Below are positions 6,595 through 9,281 of a DNA stretch of 9,281 nucleotides, piece after piece. The position numbers and the translations under genes are program-made. Numbering within the stretch: position 1 is the first letter of the stretch; the number at the start of each line of letters is the position of its first letter. The stretch is from contig CAZEJK010000202.1 of the NCBI GenBank assembly GCA_964512045.1, positions 1 through 9,281 of the forward strand, given 5' to 3'. Under the pieces are notes generated by a model. That model was not told the DNA's origin. It worked only from the letters and a program-made list of their open reading frames with translations, and ran no database searches. Source of the stretch: CAZEJK01 sp964512045 (GTDB lineage: Bacteria; Acidobacteriota; Thermoanaerobaculia; Thermoanaerobaculales; Sulfomarinibacteraceae).

Positions 6595-8931
6595 ATGTGG
6601 ACCGCTGTGTCCGAAGGGACCGCCTGCACACCCGGGCTTGTGCGGAGCGAAGGATCGAGCTACGTTCATTTCGTGCAGCACGGTGCGGATCGGTCATCAT
6701 CGGAGAGTGCGAGCGAGATACTGGACGGTACCCTTCGCCACGTGATCTACTCGAACCCCGACAACGCCTGGACAGTCGCGCGGTTCGATGTGGTGGATGG
6801 GCGTCGGGTGACCGTCACCGGCGCGCTGCTCGGACTCCAGTCCGGGGAACGTCTGCGGCTTGACGGACACTGGGTTGACCACCCTCGCTACGGACCGCAG
6901 TTCGAGGTCAGCTCCTGGGTCGTGGTGCATCCGACAACCGTGAACGGGATCCGCAAGTTTCTTGGCTCCGGCCGGATCAAAGGTATCGGTCCGCGCTTTG
7001 CCGAGCGTCTGGTGGAGCACTTCGGCCTGCAGACGCTGGAGGTGATCGAGCACGAGCCTGAGCGGCTCACCGAGGTGGACGGTGTCGGCTCGACGCGCGC
7101 GGAGCGGATCCGCAGTGGTTGGGAGGAGCACCGGGGTATCCAGCCGGTCATGGTGTTCCTGCAGTCCTACGGCGTGTCACCGACAGTCGCCGTCAAGGTG
7201 TATCGAGCGTACGGTGCTCGAGCGATCGAGCAGGTGCGTGAGAACCCGTACCGCCTGGTGCGCGACATCTTCGGAGTCGGGTTTGCGACGGCCGATAGCA
7301 TCGCTTCGGGGCTGCAGATCGCGCGGGATGACCCGGTGCGACTGGAGGCGGGAGTCGAGCACACACTGTCGGTGGCGGCGAGCGAGGGGCATCTGTTCCT
7401 GCCGCGGGGTCAGCTGCTGTGCGATGCGGCATCGCTGCTCGGGGTTGATTCCAGTGCGATCGAGCCCGTCATCGGACGTCTCCACGAGCAGGGTCGCGTT
7501 GTCTGCCAAACCAACGAGGGCACGGAGGATGTGTACCTTCCGCGGCTGTTCGAGGCGGAGTCGCTGGCAGCGGATCGGATCCGGGAGCTGGTCGGCGCCG
7601 CCGTGTCCGACGGGGTCCAGTGGACGGAGCAGCGGTGTGCTCGGGCCGTGGCCTGGTACCAGGGCAAGCTCGGCTTCGATCTGGCCGCCGGACAACGAGA
7701 CGCACTCCAGCGAGCGCTGAGCTCGTCCGTGCTCGTGATCACTGGCGGGCCCGGGACCGGGAAGACCACGCTTGTTCGCGGGCTGTGCGCGATCCTCGAT
7801 CAGCTGGACGTACGGATCCGGTTGGCGGCACCGACAGGGCGCGCTGCCAAACGGCTGAGTGAGGCCACCGAGCGACCGGCCTCCACGCTGCATCGGTTGC
7901 TCGAGTTCAGCCCTCAGGATCGGTGCTTCCTGCGCGACCGGAGCCGTCCGGTCGATGCCGATCTGCTGGTGATCGACGAGGCGTCGATGCTCGATATGGA
8001 GCTGGCCGCCGCGGTCCTGGAGGCGGTTCCAAACGGTTGCCGTCTCGTCCTGGTGGGCGATGCGGATCAGCTTCCATCCGTCGGTCCAGGGAACGTCCTC
8101 GGCGAGCTGATCCGCTCCGGCGTGGTGGGCGTCGTACGGCTGACCGAGATCTTTCGTCAGGCCGAGAGCAGTCTGATCGTGGTCAACGCCCACCGGATCA
8201 ACAGCGGCCAGATGCCGATCATCCGTCAGAGTGGGGGCGATCGGGACTTCTTCTTCATGGTGCGCGACGAGCCGGAGGCGGCCCAGGAGACGGTGATCGA
8301 TCTCGTCACCGCGAGGTTGCCGGTGCACTACGAGGTGAGCCCGATCCATGACATCCAGGTGCTGACGCCGATGCACAAGGGCCCACTGGGTGTGCGGGCG
8401 CTCAACGAACGGCTGCAGCGTCTGCTGGTGGCCGACACCGACGGGCTGCAGATCGGATCGAACCTGTACCGGCCCGGCGACAAGGTCATGCAGCTGCGCA
8501 ACAACTACGAGCTCGAGGTGTTCAACGGCGATATCGGGAGAGTGGATGCGGTGGACACGGAGGAGCGGGAGCTTCTGATCGTGTTCGACGGGGAGCTGAA
8601 GCGGTTCAAACGTGAGGACCTCGACGACCTCGCTCCAGCGTACGCGTGCACGATCCACAAGAGTCAGGGAAGCGAGTACCCGGCCGTGGTGGTCGTGCTG
8701 CACGATCAGCACTGGATCATGCTGCAGAGGAACCTGCTGTACACGGCGGTGACCCGCGCACGCCGGCTGGTCGTGGTTGTCGGCTCCAAGCGCGCCCTCG
8801 GCCAGGCCGTGCGCAACGCGACGGTGGGCCATCGCTTCACGCGGTTGGCGCATCGACTGCAGAAGTGTACGGCGCACAACCGCCGCGAGAACGGCGGCAC
8901 GCGCCATGCGCCCACACGAGGTGACAGATGA
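6595..8931 (+). CDS. recD2: RecD2-type superfamily 1B DNA helicase
   Basis: A 5'-3' ATP-dependent DNA helicase of the RecD2 (RecD-like, RecBC-independent) family, acting in DNA repair and replication-fork upkeep. The N-terminal part has an OB-like domain (41-112) and helix-hairpin-helix elements (GSGRIKGIGP at 125-134, VDGVGSTRAERI at 161-172, IFGVGFATADSIA at 225-237). The helicase core carries Walker A GGPGTGKTT (384-392), motif Ia APTGRAAKRL (412-421), motif II DEAS (461-464), motif III GDADQLPSVGPG (488-499), TEIFRQ (517-522), HKSQGSEY (688-695, motif V region) and motif VI LLYTAVTRAR (714-723). All catalytic motifs are intact. At 778 residues it is somewhat longer than typical RecD2. The excess is about 40 unconserved N-terminal residues, so the true start may be GTG 6640 or GTG 6673; ATG 6595 is kept because GGAG lies four bases before it. 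No recB or recC is nearby. It overlaps the thioesterase gene by ATGA. Confidence 0.93.
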   Translation: MWTAVSEGTACTPGLVRSEGSSYVHFVQHGADRSSSESASEILDGTLRHVIYSNPDNAWTVARFDVVDGRRVTVTGALLGLQSGERLRLDGHWVDHPRYGPQFEVSSWVVVHPTTVNGIRKFLGSGRIKGIGPRFAERLVEHFGLQTLEVIEHEPERLTEVDGVGSTRAERIRSGWEEHRGIQPVMVFLQSYGVSPTVAVKVYRAYGARAIEQVRENPYRLVRDIFGVGFATADSIASGLQIARDDPVRLEAGVEHTLSVAASEGHLFLPRGQLLCDAASLLGVDSSAIEPVIGRLHEQGRVVCQTNEGTEDVYLPRLFEAESLAADRIRELVGAAVSDGVQWTEQRCARAVAWYQGKLGFDLAAGQRDALQRALSSSVLVITGGPGTGKTTLVRGLCAILDQLDVRIRLAAPTGRAAKRLSEATERPASTLHRLLEFSPQDRCFLRDRSRPVDADLLVIDEASMLDMELAAAVLEAVPNGCRLVLVGDADQLPSVGPGNVLGELIRSGVVGVVRLTEIFRQAESSLIVVNAHRINSGQMPIIRQSGGDRDFFFMVRDEPEAAQETVIDLVTARLPVHYEVSPIHDIQVLTPMHKGPLGVRALNERLQRLLVADTDGLQIGSNLYRPGDKVMQLRNNYELEVFNGDIGRVDAVDTEERELLIVFDGELKRFKREDLDDLAPAYACTIHKSQGSEYPAVVVVLHDQHWIMLQRNLLYTAVTRARRLVVVVGSKRALGQAVRNATVGHRFTRLAHRLQKCTAHNRRENGGTRHAPTRGDR
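6638..6666 (+). promoter_or_regulatory. Possible sigma-70-like promoter for recD2
   Basis: TTGTGC (6638-6643) and TACGTT (6661-6666) are separated by exactly 17 bases. If used, transcription would begin near 6673, where an in-frame GTG lies, and the recD2 message would be leaderless or start further in. Only part of each consensus box matches, so this is a weak call that competes with the ATG 6595 start. Confidence 0.25.
8918..8924 (+). promoter_or_regulatory. Shine-Dalgarno for the thioesterase gene
   Basis: GAGGTGA lies three bases (six from the GAGG core) before the ATG at 8928, within the last codons of recD2. It supports independent or coupled initiation of the downstream gene at this ATG. 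Confidence 0.6.
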
Positions 8932-9281
8932 CTGTCTGGAAGACCATGGCGACTCCCGAAGCGCTCAACCGGATGTCTCGCAGCACCCTGGTCGAGCATA
9001 TCGGCATCGAGTTCACCGAGATCGGCGAGGACTCCATCACGGCGACCATGCCGGTGGACGAGCGCACGTTCATGCCGTTGAGGCACCTTCACGGCGGCGC
9101 TTCGGTGGTGCTTGCCGAGACCCTCGGGAGCGTGGCGGCGACGCTGTGCGTGGACATGGAACGGCAGCGTTGCGTGGGGCTCGAGGTCAACGCCAACCAC
9201 ATCCGATCTGTCAGCGAAGGGATGGTCACCGGCACCGTGCGGCCGCTGCATATCGGCCGCACCACGCACCTCTGGGAGACC
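8928..9281 (+). CDS. YdiI/MenI-like hotdog-fold acyl-CoA thioesterase, 3' end beyond window
   Basis: Partial gene, with 118 codons present and no stop before the window edge. It belongs to the PaaI-type hotdog thioesterases, which hydrolyse acyl-CoA. The sequence closely resembles what I know of E. coli YdiI (MenI), which cleaves 1,4-dihydroxy-2-naphthoyl-CoA in menaquinone synthesis and has about 136 residues. Shared stretches include ATMPVD (39-44), HGGASVVLAE (55-64) and NANHIRS (88-94). The Glu at 64 corresponds to the catalytic residue of YdiI, and the His-Gly-Gly at 55-57 to its oxyanion-hole region. It starts at ATG 8928, overlapping the recD2 stop (ATGA), with GAGGTGA just upstream, so it is probably co-transcribed and coupled with recD2. 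No functional link between the two is known to me. The exact substrate is unproven because the subgroup accepts several aromatic and acyl CoA esters. About 20 residues are probably missing. Confidence 0.88.
   Translation, partial: MTVWKTMATPEALNRMSRSTLVEHIGIEFTEIGEDSITATMPVDERTFMPLRHLHGGASVVLAETLGSVAATLCVDMERQRCVGLEVNANHIRSVSEGMVTGTVRPLHIGRTTHLWET

Noticed and set aside
6542..6700. 53-codon N-terminal extension of the hypothetical gene
   Set aside because: It crosses the divergent spacer and the recD2 5' end, and a strong GGAGG precedes the ATG at 6541.
7177..8907. 576-residue minus-strand frame opposite recD2
   Set aside because: His/Arg/Gln-rich antisense frame across a helicase with all catalytic motifs intact.
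1..9281. Search for CRISPR arrays, tRNAs, insertion sequences, phage or defence islands
   Set aside because: No regularly spaced repeats, tRNA-like cloverleaf, transposase or terminal inverted repeats were seen. RecD2 alone is a housekeeping repair helicase and not evidence of a defence system.

Overview
The window is GC-rich and densely coded, with codons mostly ending in G or C. It contains seven genes; the last is cut by the right edge. The genes for lipid A/glycolipid export and glycosylation (an MsbA-type flippase, a WaaE/KdtX-like glycosyltransferase and an ArnT-like membrane glycosyltransferase) point to a Gram-negative bacterium with an outer membrane. A high-GC proteobacterium or relative fits; nothing here fixes the lineage more precisely.

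Region 1 (about 1-5600) looks like an envelope glycolipid locus with two divergent transcription units. Leftward: a family 2 glycosyltransferase (1916-2806), then 25 bases later a 582-residue MsbA-type ABC exporter (142-1890), which ends in a perfect stem-loop. Rightward: a class I SAM-dependent methyltransferase (2965-3990) whose stop codon overlaps the GTG start of an ArnT/PMT-type (GT83) polytopic glycosyltransferase (3987-5597). The likely theme is building a lipid-linked sugar, flipping it across the inner membrane and decorating it on the periplasmic side. The substrates cannot be read from sequence.

Region 2 (5606-6541) is one leftward gene for a soluble, largely helical 311-residue protein that I do not recognise. 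It is convergent with the ArnT-like gene (8 bases between stop codons) and divergent from the next gene.

Region 3 (6595-9281) is a rightward pair. A RecD2-type superfamily 1B DNA helicase overlaps by four bases (ATGA) the start of a YdiI/MenI-like hotdog acyl-CoA thioesterase, which runs off the window.

I saw no tRNA or rRNA gene, CRISPR array, insertion sequence or phage gene. Most of the window is ordinary, well-known families. The unrecognised gene at 5606-6541, the methyltransferase/ArnT-like pair and the signals between divergent genes are the parts worth a second look. I do not see a clearly new multi-gene system.
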